This document shows, one piece after another, positions 10,530 to 19,308 of a stretch of 64,000 nucleotides of DNA. The notes beneath the pieces were generated by a model, which saw only the letters and a program-made list of their open reading frames with translations, did not search any database and had not been told where the DNA came from. The stretch is taken from NCBI RefSeq assembly GCF_022601715.1, contig NZ_JAKVIM010000001.1, positions 248,001 to 312,000 on the forward strand. The letters run 5' to 3'. Position numbers and translations under genes: made by a program. This stretch comes from Acinetobacter zhairuonensis (GTDB lineage Bacteria; Pseudomonadota; Gammaproteobacteria; Pseudomonadales; Moraxellaceae). The stretch's first letter is position 1; each line of letters begins with the position of its first letter.

Positions 10530-11507
10530 ATGTACAAGGGTATTCAAATCACTAAAGATGATGCGGGTTACAGCTCAAAAATTACAGAGATTGCCGTAAA
10601 ACCTTTGCAAGAAGGAGAGGTTAGAGTCGAAGTAAAGTATTCAACATTAAATTATAAAGATGCATTGGCGATTACTGGGCGTTCTCCAGTGGTGCGTAGC
10701 TTTCCGTTGACCCCGGGCATCGATTTTTCAGGTGTCGTAATTGAATCAACACATCCAGCATGGACAGAGGGAGATGAGGTTATATTGAATGGTTGGGGCG
10801 TGGGTGAAAAATATTCTGGAGGACTGGCTGAGCAAGTGACGGTTTCAGGTGATTGGCTTATCAGAAAACCTTCAGCCTTTTCTTTTAAGGATACGATGAT
10901 TATTGGCACAGCAGGTTATACCGCTATGCTATGTGTTATGGCTTTACAAAAGCACGGTATCCAGCCGAGTGATGGAAAAATTTTAGTGACGGGTGCAAAT
11001 GGCGGCGTGGGTAGTATCGCTATTATGCTTTTGAAGCATCTTGGTTATGAGATAACCGCTTCAACAGGTCGACCTCAAGAATCAGAATATTTAACCTATT
11101 TGGGTGCGAGTGAAATTATTGATCGTGCTGAATTATCTTCGTCAGGAAAGCCATTGAGCAAAGAAGTTTGGGCTGGTGTGATTGATACTGTCGGTAGCCA
11201 TACTTTGGCAAATGCGTGTGCTGGAACCCAATATCGCGGTGCTGTTGCTGCGTGTGGTTTAGCTGGTGGTATGGATTTCCCTGCTACAGTTGCTCCGTTT
11301 ATTTTGAGAGGAATCACGTTATATGGAATTGATAGTGTGATGGCCCCAATTGAATTAAGAAAAGAAGCTTGGCAGCGTTTGGCTAAAGAATTAGATCAAA
11401 CAAAATTGGAAACAGTAACGACTGAAATTCAGTTAACGGATGCTATCAATATTTCAAATGATATTTTAGATGGAAAAGTCAGAGGTCGAGTCGTTGTAAA
11501 ACTATAA
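10530..11507 (+). CDS. acuI: Acrylyl-CoA reductase-like MDR oxidoreductase (AcuI/YhdH)
   Basis: 325 residues of the zinc-free medium-chain dehydrogenase/reductase family. Features are the N-terminal GroES-like part with YSTLNYKDALAITGR, TPGIDFSGVV, and the nucleotide-binding VTGANGGVGSIAIMLLKHLGY (about residues 150-170) followed by TGRPQE, which suits NADPH. AcuI reduces acrylyl-CoA to propionyl-CoA and so removes a toxic intermediate. A clean AGAGGAAG ribosome binding site precedes the ATG. The TetR gene upstream on the same strand is its probable regulator. No clear terminator is visible after it. Confidence 0.88.
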   Translation: MYKGIQITKDDAGYSSKITEIAVKPLQEGEVRVEVKYSTLNYKDALAITGRSPVVRSFPLTPGIDFSGVVIESTHPAWTEGDEVILNGWGVGEKYSGGLAEQVTVSGDWLIRKPSAFSFKDTMIIGTAGYTAMLCVMALQKHGIQPSDGKILVTGANGGVGSIAIMLLKHLGYEITASTGRPQESEYLTYLGASEIIDRAELSSSGKPLSKEVWAGVIDTVGSHTLANACAGTQYRGAVAACGLAGGMDFPATVAPFILRGITLYGIDSVMAPIELRKEAWQRLAKELDQTKLETVTTEIQLTDAINISNDILDGKVRGRVVVKL

Positions 11508-11644
11508 TCTGAAAAATTCATCCATAAGGACTTATTTATGAATAAGACTGACAGATAAATATGAATACGCGTTTTGGTAAAGGGGTATCATTTTAGTCCT
11601 CTAGAGCCACCTTTCTTAATCATAATGGTTCATCTGTAAAGCAT

Positions 11645-11668
11645 AAAAAAGCCCCAATTTAAGGGGCT
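11645..11668 (-). terminator. Terminator after the gamma-carbonic anhydrase-like gene
   Basis: On the minus strand, stem AGCCCC / GGGGCT with a 7-base loop is followed by TTTTT. Confidence 0.85.
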
Positions 11669-11694
11669 ATTTAAAATAAACTTTATGCTGAATA

Positions 11695-12234
11695 TTAATC
11701 TTGTTCTCGGTAATTGTTTGCTACTTTCACATAATGGCGCGCAGAGTATGTTAGAAACTCTTTTTCTTTCTCGGTTAATGGGCGTGCTTTTTGGACTGGG
11801 CTACCAACATAGAGAAAGCCACTTTCAAGACGTTTACGCGGCGGCACAAGACTACCAGCGCCAATCATTACGTCATCTTCGATAATTACATCATCCAATA
11901 CAATACTATTAATTCCGACCAAAACACGATTGCCAATCGTACAACCATGCAAAGTTACATGATGTCCAATGGTGACATCTTCCCCGATAATAAGGGGAGA
12001 GCCATTTGGTTTGGCATCATTTTTATGGCTCACATGCAGCATACAGTGATCTTGCACATTGCTGTATTTACCAATGCGAATACTATTCACATCACCGCGA
12101 ATTACGGCAAAAGGCCAGACGGAAACATGATCAGCCAGAACGACGTCTCCAATTACAACAGAGGCATCATCAACATAGCAGCTCGCATCAATCTTTGGTT
12201 TGCTATCGAGATAAGGTCGGATATTTTTTTTCAT
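11695..12234 (-). CDS. Gamma-carbonic anhydrase-like hexapeptide-repeat protein (YrdA/PaaY type)
   Basis: 179 residues with left-handed beta-helix hexapeptide repeats over about residues 15-140 (for example VVIGDV, IRIGKY, IIGEDV, TIGNRV, IIEDDV, MIGAGS). The histidines expected to bind metal are in DHCMLHVSH and IGHHVTLHG. The C-terminal helix closes the trimer in this family. YrdA-like proteins resemble gamma-class carbonic anhydrases, but activity is often not shown; PaaY is a thioesterase-type relative. No phenylacetate genes are nearby, so the YrdA-like reading is safer. Confidence 0.87.
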   Translation of the reverse strand: MKKNIRPYLDSKPKIDASCYVDDASVVIGDVVLADHVSVWPFAVIRGDVNSIRIGKYSNVQDHCMLHVSHKNDAKPNGSPLIIGEDVTIGHHVTLHGCTIGNRVLVGINSIVLDDVIIEDDVMIGAGSLVPPRKRLESGFLYVGSPVQKARPLTEKEKEFLTYSARHYVKVANNYREQD

Positions 12235-12276
12235 GTTGTTACAGCATCATTCAGCAATTTACATCAGAGTATAAAA

Positions 12277-12308
12277 GAAAAAAGCACTCGTATTTGCATA
12301 CGAATGCT
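12277..12308 (-). terminator. Terminator after dacC
   Basis: On the minus strand an 11-bp stem with one mismatch (AGCATTCGTAT / ATACGAGTGCT) and a GCAA loop is followed by TTTTTTC. Confidence 0.8.
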
Positions 12309-12334
12309 TTAACTTTAGTTTAAGCAGTTAAGGC

Positions 12335-13483
12335 TTAAAATAAGTTTGCGAAGAATTGTTTAATATGGTCGATTAAACGAGAGAAGAAACCCGCTTCTTC
12401 AACTGCTTGTAATGCAACCAATGGTTTTTCAGAAATTACTTTGCCGTCTAAGCTTGCAACGTATTTACCAATCACTTGACCTTTTTGTAACGGTGCAGTG
12501 AGTTTAGGCTGAACGACCAATTGAGTTTTGATGGCATCAGCTTTGCCTTTAGGCATTGTCACGTTGAAGTTTTCAGCCAAGCCAATTTGAACTTCGTTTT
12601 CTTTACCAAAATAAACTTTTGCTTTCGCCAAAACTTGGTTCGCAGGTTGAACTTTAACAGTTTCGAAGTTTGCAAAGCCCCATGCCAATAAAGTACGTGT
12701 TTGGGTTGCACGCTCTTGGATAGTTGGTGTGCCAAATACCACAGAGATCAAACGCATTGGACCACGTTTTGAAGACGTCGTGACACAGTAACCTGCTTCT
12801 TCAGTATGACCAGTTTTTAAACCGTCAACACTTGGGTCTGTATACAACAGGGCATTACGGTTGCCTTGTTTAATGCCATTGAAGGTAAATTCTTTTTCAG
12901 AATAGATTGGGTAGTATTTTGAACTGTCATGAATGATATGTTGCGCAAGCATTGCCATATCTTTGGCAGTTGAATAGTGACCGTCTGCAGGCATACCTGT
13001 TGAGTTAATGAAGTGGGTGTTGGTCATCCCCATACGCTTCGCTTCTTCATTCATCATGTAAGCGAAAGTGCCCTCATTACCTGCAATGTGTTCTGCCATT
13101 GCTTTAGATGCATCGTTACCAGACTGAATAATAATACCACGCAACATTTCTAAAGCAGTCGCAGTACCATTTAAAGGAACATACATACATGATTCTGTGC
13201 TACTACCACGACACCATGCAGATTCGTTCATGCGGACTTTTTCATCTTCAGTCAGCTCGCCCTTCAACAGTTTTTGTTCAATGATGTAACTGGTCATCAT
13301 TTTTGTCATTGAAGCAGGTGCTAACTTTTCATTTTCATTTTTTGCTGCAAGGATTTGCCCCGTCTCATAGTCCATCAAAACATAAGATTTATTATTGAGT
13401 TCTGGTGGCGTAGATAAGACAGTTGCTGCGAAAGAGAAACTTGGTAATAGTAATGTTGCAGCAAGGGCGCTTTTACGGATCAT
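12335..13483 (-). CDS. dacC: D-alanyl-D-alanine carboxypeptidase (PBP5/6 family)
   Basis: 382 residues from MIRKSALAATLLLPSFSFA, a good signal peptide; an upstream ATG would add 11 residues ahead of it. The serine penicillin-recognising motifs are in order: SMTK (SxxK, about 58-61), SGN (about 122) and KTGHTEEAG (about 225). A C-terminal beta domain (PBP5_C) and a final amphipathic helix (FFSRLIDHIKQFFANLF) should hold it to the periplasmic face of the inner membrane. It trims the terminal D-alanine from peptidoglycan pentapeptides. Confidence 0.94.
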   Translation of the reverse strand: MIRKSALAATLLLPSFSFAATVLSTPPELNNKSYVLMDYETGQILAAKNENEKLAPASMTKMMTSYIIEQKLLKGELTEDEKVRMNESAWCRGSSTESCMYVPLNGTATALEMLRGIIIQSGNDASKAMAEHIAGNEGTFAYMMNEEAKRMGMTNTHFINSTGMPADGHYSTAKDMAMLAQHIIHDSSKYYPIYSEKEFTFNGIKQGNRNALLYTDPSVDGLKTGHTEEAGYCVTTSSKRGPMRLISVVFGTPTIQERATQTRTLLAWGFANFETVKVQPANQVLAKAKVYFGKENEVQIGLAENFNVTMPKGKADAIKTQLVVQPKLTAPLQKGQVIGKYVASLDGKVISEKPLVALQAVEEAGFFSRLIDHIKQFFANLF

Positions 13484-13601
13484 TTCTAGCGGGTTCCAAT
13501 ATCTTGATGTAAGCACAAAGAGCTTAGCATTCTAGGATAAAGCATAGCCGACTTCTACCTGTGAAATCGGCTTATTTCAAAAGTATTGTAACCAATTTGT
13601 T

Positions 13602-13985
13602 TCAATTGCTATAGGTGGTCAATTCTTGACAGATTTCTTTATTTTTATCATCGCCAGCACTTTTAGCATCAGATTTTGCTTCAGCTAAAATAGGTTTAAA
13701 GTTTTTAGATTTACTTAATTTCATTAAAGCACTTACTGCATCTTTTTCTTCAGGAAGATGTTCTTGTGCCAACTTGCTATAGCCTTGTTCAAAGCCATCT
13801 TTATTGTCGACTAACTTTGGGCAAATCTCTGACAAAACATAAATAGCAGCAAGTTCTTGTTGAGTAACCGTCTGGTTTGGTGTGACTTCAATATTTTCAT
13901 CTTTACTTTCATCAGCATGAGCGAAAGAAAAAGTCAAAGCAGTTAGTATAGCTAATGATGTTGTTTTTAAAGCGGCAAATTTCAT
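13602..13985 (-). CDS. Small secreted protein, first of two tandem paralogues
   Basis: 127 residues from MKFAALKTTSLAILTALTFSFA, a signal peptide ending before HADESKDE. The mature part is helical and acidic with two cysteines, in LSEICPKLV and near the end in KEICQEL, probably forming a disulfide. The next gene upstream has the same plan (signal peptide, xVCPAVI, KxxxxVCVDVA), so they are paralogues. From memory this resembles a small Moraxellaceae family annotated MCR_0457-like; I could not confirm that. An ATG five codons earlier is less likely. Function unknown. Confidence 0.75.
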   Translation of the reverse strand: MKFAALKTTSLAILTALTFSFAHADESKDENIEVTPNQTVTQQELAAIYVLSEICPKLVDNKDGFEQGYSKLAQEHLPEEKDAVSALMKLSKSKNFKPILAEAKSDAKSAGDDKNKEICQELTTYSN

Positions 13986-14118
13986 AAACAATAAACTCAA
14001 AAAAGATCAATCGACTTGAGCTAAGGTTAACTCGATTGAGCAGAAATGGAAGAGGGGAAATGTATATAAATGGTTGAAAGGATGAAGAAGATATGCATGT
14101 TGGTATAATTAATGAAGT

Positions 14119-14154
14119 GCTTACGAATGACTTAATATAAAGTCATTCGTAAGC
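14119..14154 (-). terminator. Strong hairpin downstream of the second small secreted protein
   Basis: A 15-bp perfect stem (GCTTACGAATGACTT and its complement) with a 6-base loop lies just after the stop of the next gene. No clear T-run follows on the minus strand, so it may act as a transcript-end stabiliser rather than a classic terminator. Confidence 0.6.
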
Positions 14155-14163
14155 GTTTTAGAA

Positions 14164-14538
14164 TTATGCTTGATATTCAGCAACATCCACACACACGGTG
14201 TGTTGCTCTTCTTTACTGGTTTCTTGAGCAGCTTTGCGTGTTTCTTGCAAAATTGATTTGTATTCTGGATCGGCTTGTAATTTATCTAAAGTCATCGATG
14301 CATCAGAATATTCTTTTAAATACATCTGCGTTAGTGTTTGAACATTCGCATCGAGTTTTGCATTTTTACCAATCACAGCAGGACAAACTTCAGCCATAAT
14401 TTGGGTAGAGGCAATTTCTTCTTTTATGATGCTGTTGGCTTCTTCTTGGGTTAAGCCTTCGTTGGCACTGACTGCTTGAGCAAATAAAACTGCAAAACCC
14501 AACCCCAAAACACGACGAAATGATAAAGTTTTAATCAT
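14164..14538 (-). CDS. Small secreted protein, second tandem paralogue
   Basis: 124 residues with a signal peptide (MIKTLSFRRVLGLGFAVLFAQAVSA, cleavage before NEGLT). The mature domain is helical, with cysteines in AEVCPAVIG and HTVCVDVAEY that match the positions in its neighbour. Both proteins read as [helix]-xxCPxxx-[~60 residues]-C-x3, but share few other residues, so the duplication is old. It faces surE across a divergent promoter region of about 100 bases. Function unknown; probably periplasmic. Confidence 0.78.
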   Translation of the reverse strand: MIKTLSFRRVLGLGFAVLFAQAVSANEGLTQEEANSIIKEEIASTQIMAEVCPAVIGKNAKLDANVQTLTQMYLKEYSDASMTLDKLQADPEYKSILQETRKAAQETSKEEQHTVCVDVAEYQA

Positions 14539-14642
14539 TGTAAGATACTCATTTAATGATAGATATTGTGCGCTAATATATATAATTTCACATATAATTC
14601 AATGAAATGTTCTAGTCAGTCACTTTTAAAAGCGAGTTTTTT

Positions 14643-15410
14643 GTGAATATTCTAATTGCCAATGATGACGGTGTTTTCGCGCCAGGGATACAAGCTTTAG
14701 CACGTGCGTTAAAACCATTGGGTCGTGTTGTCATTGTGGCTCCTGAAAGTGAGCGAAGTGGTTTTTCAAGTGCTTTAACTTTAGACCGTCCTTTGCGACC
14801 AATCTCGATTGCACCAGATGTCTGGGCGGTGAATGGAACGCCAGCAGATTGTGTTTATTTGTCTATGAATGGTCTGTTTGATTTTGAGTTTGATTTGGTT
14901 GTAAGCGGCATTAATAGCGGTGCTAATTTGGGTGATGACGTGCTGTATTCAGGTACCGTGGGTGCCGCATTTGAAGGACGTCTCATGAAACAGCCAGCAA
15001 TTGCTGTGTCTTTAGCTGGCAGTAATGTACGTAGCTATGATCACCCAGACGATTATGCTGTAGCGGCACAATGGGTACATGATTTTATTCAGGCTGGGCT
15101 ACCAGCATTACCGCCACGTCATATTTTTAATATTAATATTCCAGATGTAGCTGAACTTCAGGGGCAGAAAATTACCTATCAAGGTCGCCGTCATCAATCT
15201 AAACCAATTACCAGTCATGTTGATCCGCGTGGACGCCAAGTGTATTGGATTGGGCTCTCTGGGGAGGCGGTCTCTGAGCCTCAACGAGGTCTGATGGGGA
15301 TTGAATCTGACTTTTTTGCGGTTGCGAATGGTTTTGTCAGCATTACTCCCATTCAAATGGATGCGACCAATTATGAAATTTTGCAGAGTTTGCATGAACA
15401 GTGCCGCTAA
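14643..15410 (+). CDS. surE: 5'/3'-nucleotidase SurE
   Basis: 255 residues from a GTG start. The metal-binding NDDG motif ([10 protein letters not shown]) is at the N-terminus and [22 protein letters not shown] and [26 protein letters not shown] follow, all typical of SurE. It removes phosphate from nucleoside monophosphates and short polyphosphate. In enterobacteria surE is followed by pcm, nlpD and rpoS; here only nlpD follows, after 116 bases, and no pcm gene is present. Full length for the family. Confidence 0.96.
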   Translation: MNILIANDDGVFAPGIQALARALKPLGRVVIVAPESERSGFSSALTLDRPLRPISIAPDVWAVNGTPADCVYLSMNGLFDFEFDLVVSGINSGANLGDDVLYSGTVGAAFEGRLMKQPAIAVSLAGSNVRSYDHPDDYAVAAQWVHDFIQAGLPALPPRHIFNINIPDVAELQGQKITYQGRRHQSKPITSHVDPRGRQVYWIGLSGEAVSEPQRGLMGIESDFFAVANGFVSITPIQMDATNYEILQSLHEQCR

Positions 15411-15526
15411 ATGCCTAGTAAATGTTGTAACTTTGTGAAAAAGTCCGTGAATGCGGATTTTTTCAAAATATTTTTGCTACTCTTACGCGCATGAAAACCA
15501 ATAAAGACATATAGAGAGGAAGATTA

Positions 15527-16336
15527 ATGCCTGCGATGTCGCAAAATCGGATCTTTGCTACGCCAACAGCATTGTTGAAAACCCTAGTGATCTCAACTGC
15601 TATTGTTACCACGGTCATTTTAAGTGGATGTGCATCCAAACCCCAAATTAATAATCCGACCCGTTACGCGACGGCACCTGACTATTACACTGTTCGTTCA
15701 GGTGATACTTTAAGTGGAATTGCGGCACGTTACGGGTTGAGTTATATCAGCATTGCTGACATGAATGATATTGCACCGCCGTATCGTATTTATGTGGGGC
15801 AGTCAATTAAACTGAGAGGTTCTGGTAATAAACGTACGGCAACTACACAGGCAGTCACACAAGCTGCGCCGATTCAACGTCAGGCGATTACTTTACCAAG
15901 CACTCCTGCAGTGACAGCAACGACCACGACTACAAATACTGCACCAGTTACTCCGACTCAAGCCAGTGCTTTACGTTGGGTGAAGCCGTCGAATGGGGCA
16001 GTAATCGAAAACTTCAATTTGACCAATAATGTCAAAGGTATTCGCTATGGTGGTAATGTAGGCGATGCAATTTTTGCTGCCGCCAATGGTCAAGTGGTAT
16101 ATGCTGCTGATGGTCTAAAAGAATATGGCAATCTTATTCTGGTGAAGCATATTAGTGGCTATATCACTGCGTATGCGCATAACAGCAAGATGTTGGTGAA
16201 AAGCGGAGATAATGTAACGGCTGGTCAAAAAATTGCAGAGATGGGTTCATCAGGTGCAAGCCGTACCATGCTTGAGTTTCAGGTACGCTTAAATGGTAAA
16301 CCAATCAATCCGACGAATGTTTTACCAATAAATTAA
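15527..16336 (+). CDS. nlpD: NlpD-like lipoprotein with LysM and degenerate M23 domain
   Basis: 269 residues. A long N-terminal region leads to the lipobox LSGC (about Cys35). A LysM domain follows (about 53-96: YYTVRSGDTLSGIAARYGLS...), then a Thr/Ala-rich linker and a C-terminal M23/LytM domain (about 150-268). The metal ligands of active M23 peptidases are missing: the usual H-x-D region reads YGGNVGD, and the end has LEFQVR where HFEIR is expected. It should therefore act as an activator of amidases in cell division, as NlpD does. A GAGAGGAAG ribosome binding site precedes the ATG. Confidence 0.92.
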   Translation: MPAMSQNRIFATPTALLKTLVISTAIVTTVILSGCASKPQINNPTRYATAPDYYTVRSGDTLSGIAARYGLSYISIADMNDIAPPYRIYVGQSIKLRGSGNKRTATTQAVTQAAPIQRQAITLPSTPAVTATTTTTNTAPVTPTQASALRWVKPSNGAVIENFNLTNNVKGIRYGGNVGDAIFAAANGQVVYAADGLKEYGNLILVKHISGYITAYAHNSKMLVKSGDNVTAGQKIAEMGSSGASRTMLEFQVRLNGKPINPTNVLPIN

Positions 16337-16431
16337 ATTAAGATCATTACAACTTTTAAATTTCACCGTATAATCCAATGAGTTGCTTTTATCGAAAGGT
16401 AGGAGCATCTCATAAGTTTAGAGGGAAATTT

Positions 16432-17361
16432 ATGTTAGATCAACTTCGAGCAATGGGAGTGTTTGCTTGTGTTGTGGAAAAATGTTCGTTTAGCGGAGCC
16501 GCACGAGAGTTAGGAATTACTACAAGTGCTGTAAGCCAGCAGATTCGTTCTTTAGAACAAGAGATGGAAGTGATCCTTCTGCATCGTTCGACACGAAAAT
16601 TGAGTTTGACTGAAGCTGGACAAGCTTTTTTTCATAGCTGCCAAGAGATGCTTGCTGCTGCAGAACGTGGGAAAATTCGTCTTAACGAGTTACGTGATGA
16701 TCTAGTCGGAGAGTTGCGTATAGCAACCACTCCTGAATTAGGTGCAAATCATGTTATTCCTGCATTATCACATTGGATATCGGCCCATCGAGGTTTAGCT
16801 GTTCATTTGGAAGCGGATAATCATTATATTGATTTGATTGAAGGTCGAATTGATATTGCGCTACGCATGAGTCCGAAAATTGAAGATCAGAGTTTATATG
16901 CGGTTCCATTGGCCCGCGTAGAACAAGTGTTAGTTGCTTCGCCTAGTTATTTAAATCAGACGGCACCGATTTCGCGTCCAGAAGATTTAAAGAATCATGA
17001 TCTGATTCCCGTTAACTTAATGAAAAACTATGAAAGTTTTGCTTTCCAACATGGCATGTCTGGCGAAACGGTGAGTATAGAAATGAACTCGCGTTTAACC
17101 ACCAATAATGTGTTGGTTGCCAAGTCTTTATGTCTGCAAGGACATGGAATTTCTCGAATTTTATATCTAGATGTTCAAAAAGATTTAGTCAATGGTGCAT
17201 TGGTAGAGGTCTTACCAGAGTGGAAATTACCTAATTTCTATTTATATGCTATTACATCTAAGCGTGAACAACAGCCTATGAAAATTCACCGCTGTTTAGA
17301 TGCATTGAAACAATATTTCTGCCAATTACCCGGTGGTAGAATTTATCAAGAAGCTTCATAA
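16432..17361 (+). CDS. LysR-family transcriptional regulator
   Basis: 309 residues from MLDQLRAMGVF, chosen because GAGGGAAAT sits just upstream; an in-frame ATG 18 codons earlier lacks this. The N-terminal winged helix-turn-helix (SFSGAARELGITTSAVSQQIRSLE, about residues 18-42) and the substrate-binding domain are typical of the CrgA-like group. It stands where rpoS lies in many Gammaproteobacteria. Its target is not evident; the convergent argD makes a local target less likely. Confidence 0.88.
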   Translation: MLDQLRAMGVFACVVEKCSFSGAARELGITTSAVSQQIRSLEQEMEVILLHRSTRKLSLTEAGQAFFHSCQEMLAAAERGKIRLNELRDDLVGELRIATTPELGANHVIPALSHWISAHRGLAVHLEADNHYIDLIEGRIDIALRMSPKIEDQSLYAVPLARVEQVLVASPSYLNQTAPISRPEDLKNHDLIPVNLMKNYESFAFQHGMSGETVSIEMNSRLTTNNVLVAKSLCLQGHGISRILYLDVQKDLVNGALVEVLPEWKLPNFYLYAITSKREQQPMKIHRCLDALKQYFCQLPGGRIYQEAS

Positions 17362-17372
17362 AAAGCTGAAAT

Positions 17373-17399
17373 AAAAAAGCCGCTAAACGCGGCTTTTTT
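17373..17399. terminator. Bidirectional terminator between lysR and argD
   Basis: Stem GCCGC / GCGGC extended by A-runs and T-runs on each side (11 bp in all) with a TAAAC loop. It serves both converging genes. A second hairpin (GCGATGTAAT / ATTACATCGC) follows at 17406-17429. Confidence 0.85.
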
Positions 17400-17436
17400 T
17401 GTTAAGCGATGTAATGAGTATTACATCGCGCTGTGC

Positions 17437-18648
17437 TTAAGCAAGGTAAACTTGAATCATAGTCACTAAGCGTTGAATCAATTGATCTGCTTGCTCTTGA
17501 GTGATGTTTAACGGTGGTAATAAACGTACTACTGAACCTGCAGTGACATTAATAATTAACTGATGTTCATCACGTGCAATATGCACTAATTCAGCACACG
17601 GTTTTGGCAAATCAATACCAATCATTAAACCAAAACCACGAACTGCAACTTTTTGATCAGATAATTTCTGTGCCAATTGCTGCACAATATAGCTACCCAT
17701 TTTCGCAGCATTTTCGACCAGATTTTCTTTCTGAATCACGTCAATGACTGTGTATACCACACGTGAACCTAAAGCTGTACCACTATATGTTGAACCATGG
17801 TTTCCAGCAGTAAGTACACCCACAGCACGACCTTGAGTCATTACTGCACCAATAGGGAAGCCATTGCCCAAGCCTTTTGCTGTTGTCAGTACATCAGGCA
17901 CAATATTGGTGTGTTGATAAGCAAAGAATTGACCTGTACGACCATTCCCTGTTTGAACTTCGTCTAGCATCATCAACCAGTTGTGTTGGTTACAAAGACG
18001 ACGAATATCTTCTAAATAGCTAAAGCCTTGTGGTGCAGTATTAACACCACCTTCACCTTGAATCGGTTCAACGAGAATAGCCACAATATCAGGATGCTGA
18101 ATAGCCGCTTCTTCAATTGCTTCAATATCACCAAAAGGGACGCGAATAAAACCTTCGACCAAAGGTTCAAATCCTTCTTGGACCTTTTTATTGCCTGTTG
18201 CAGAGAGTGTCGCTAAGGTACGACCATGAAAAGAGTGGTCTGCAACGATAATTTTGGGTGTGCTAATGCCTTGCAAATGCGCGAATTTACGTGCAATTTT
18301 AATAGCACCTTCATTTGATTCGGCTCCACTATTGGAGAAAAAAACTTCTTCCATGCCTGCAACTTGTGCCAATTTTTGAGCAGCGGCAGTTTGCCAAGGC
18401 ACTTCAAATAAATTACTGGTGTGAATCAGTGTTCCAGCCTGCTCAGCAATAGCTTGAGTAATTTCAGGATGTGAATGACCTAAGCCACAAACGGCAATCC
18501 CTGTTAATGCATCTAAATATTCAGTTCCGTCTGCGGTATATAAATACGCACCTCGGCCTCGGACAAAGCTGATCGGCTGACGGCCAAATACAGGCATCAA
18601 ATGAGATGGTTGATCAGTTTGTATTGGGGCTTGAGTAAAGGTATTCAT
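17437..18648 (-). CDS. argD: Acetylornithine aminotransferase family (ArgD/AstC)
   Basis: 403 residues, a class-III PLP aminotransferase. Features seen are the SNSGAESNEGAIKIARK segment (about 105-122), HSFHGRTLATLSATG (about 140), the aspartate in LDEVQTGNGRTGQF (about 225) and the PLP lysine in TTAKGLGNGFPIGA (about 254). It exchanges an amino group between N-acetylornithine and 2-oxoglutarate in arginine synthesis, and may also serve succinylornithine. It is not next to other arg genes. The long upstream gap to grxD should hold its promoter. Confidence 0.9.
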   Translation of the reverse strand: MNTFTQAPIQTDQPSHLMPVFGRQPISFVRGRGAYLYTADGTEYLDALTGIAVCGLGHSHPEITQAIAEQAGTLIHTSNLFEVPWQTAAAQKLAQVAGMEEVFFSNSGAESNEGAIKIARKFAHLQGISTPKIIVADHSFHGRTLATLSATGNKKVQEGFEPLVEGFIRVPFGDIEAIEEAAIQHPDIVAILVEPIQGEGGVNTAPQGFSYLEDIRRLCNQHNWLMMLDEVQTGNGRTGQFFAYQHTNIVPDVLTTAKGLGNGFPIGAVMTQGRAVGVLTAGNHGSTYSGTALGSRVVYTVIDVIQKENLVENAAKMGSYIVQQLAQKLSDQKVAVRGFGLMIGIDLPKPCAELVHIARDEHQLIINVTAGSVVRLLPPLNITQEQADQLIQRLVTMIQVYLA

Positions 18649-18853
18649 AACTAACTCGTATTTGAAAAGAAATAATAGACTTCACTAGCATCGGCTTACC
18701 GAAAGTAGGGGGACGATAGTGGATTGATTTTACAATTCTAGGTAGAACTACAAAACAAACCCTATATAAGCAAAATCTCATCTAGAATTAAAGCCTGAAT
18801 GTAAATAAAACTGGAAATATTGCTTTAACCATACTGTTTTGTTGTGTTTTGGG

Positions 18854-18859
18854 TATAAT
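18854..18859 (+). promoter_or_regulatory. Probable -10 box of grxD
   Basis: A consensus TATAAT lies 28 bases before the grxD start codon. No good -35 box is seen at the usual spacing. Confidence 0.55.
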
Positions 18860-18887
18860 GCAAGGCAGATTAGTTGAGGATTCATCA

Positions 18888-19229
18888 ATGACTGAACAAA
18901 CACGCGATACAGAAGCGTTAATTCGTGACCAGATTGCTAAACACGCAGTTCTTCTTTACATGAAAGGCACTCCGCAATTTCCACAGTGTGGTTTTTCTGC
19001 TCGTGCGGTAGAAGCACTCAGTCAAATTGGTCGTCCGTTTGCTTACGTTAATATTCTAGAAAATCCAGATATTCGTGCAACATTACCGCGTATTGCGAAC
19101 TGGCCAACATTCCCGCAATTGTGGATTAACGGTGAGTTAATCGGTGGTAGCGATATTATGCTAGATATGTTCCAAAAAGGTGAGTTAAAGCCTTTAGTTG
19201 AACAATATAGCCCTGCACCAGAAGCTTAA
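18888..19229 (+). CDS. grxD: Monothiol glutaredoxin Grx4 type
   Basis: 114 residues from MTEQTRDTEAL, with TTGAGGA upstream of this ATG. The CGFS active site is in PQFPQCGFSARAVEAL (about residue 32), followed by WPTFPQLWINGELIGGSDIM, the glutathione-binding region. Monothiol glutaredoxins of this type bind 2Fe-2S clusters, often with BolA partners, and take part in iron-sulfur and iron homeostasis. A longer reading frame starting at TTG (18849) would run across the promoter -10 box and is rejected. Confidence 0.94.
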   Translation: MTEQTRDTEALIRDQIAKHAVLLYMKGTPQFPQCGFSARAVEALSQIGRPFAYVNILENPDIRATLPRIANWPTFPQLWINGELIGGSDIMLDMFQKGELKPLVEQYSPAPEA

Positions 19230-19247
19230 TTTGTTTCTGCTGTAAGT

Positions 19248-19278
19248 AAAAAAGCCAACATGATGTTGGCTTTTTTTT
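19248..19278 (+). terminator. Terminator after grxD
   Basis: A 13-bp stem (including GCCAACA / TGTTGGC) with a TGA loop and eight Ts. Confidence 0.92.
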
Positions 19279-19308
19279 ATGCTTGAAAATTAAAACTGAT
19301 ATTAGACC

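Noticed and set aside
11791..12323. Two overlapping plus-strand frames of 173 and 105 codons
   Set aside because: Both are shadows of the hexapeptide-repeat gene on the minus strand, whose regular codon pattern opens other frames.
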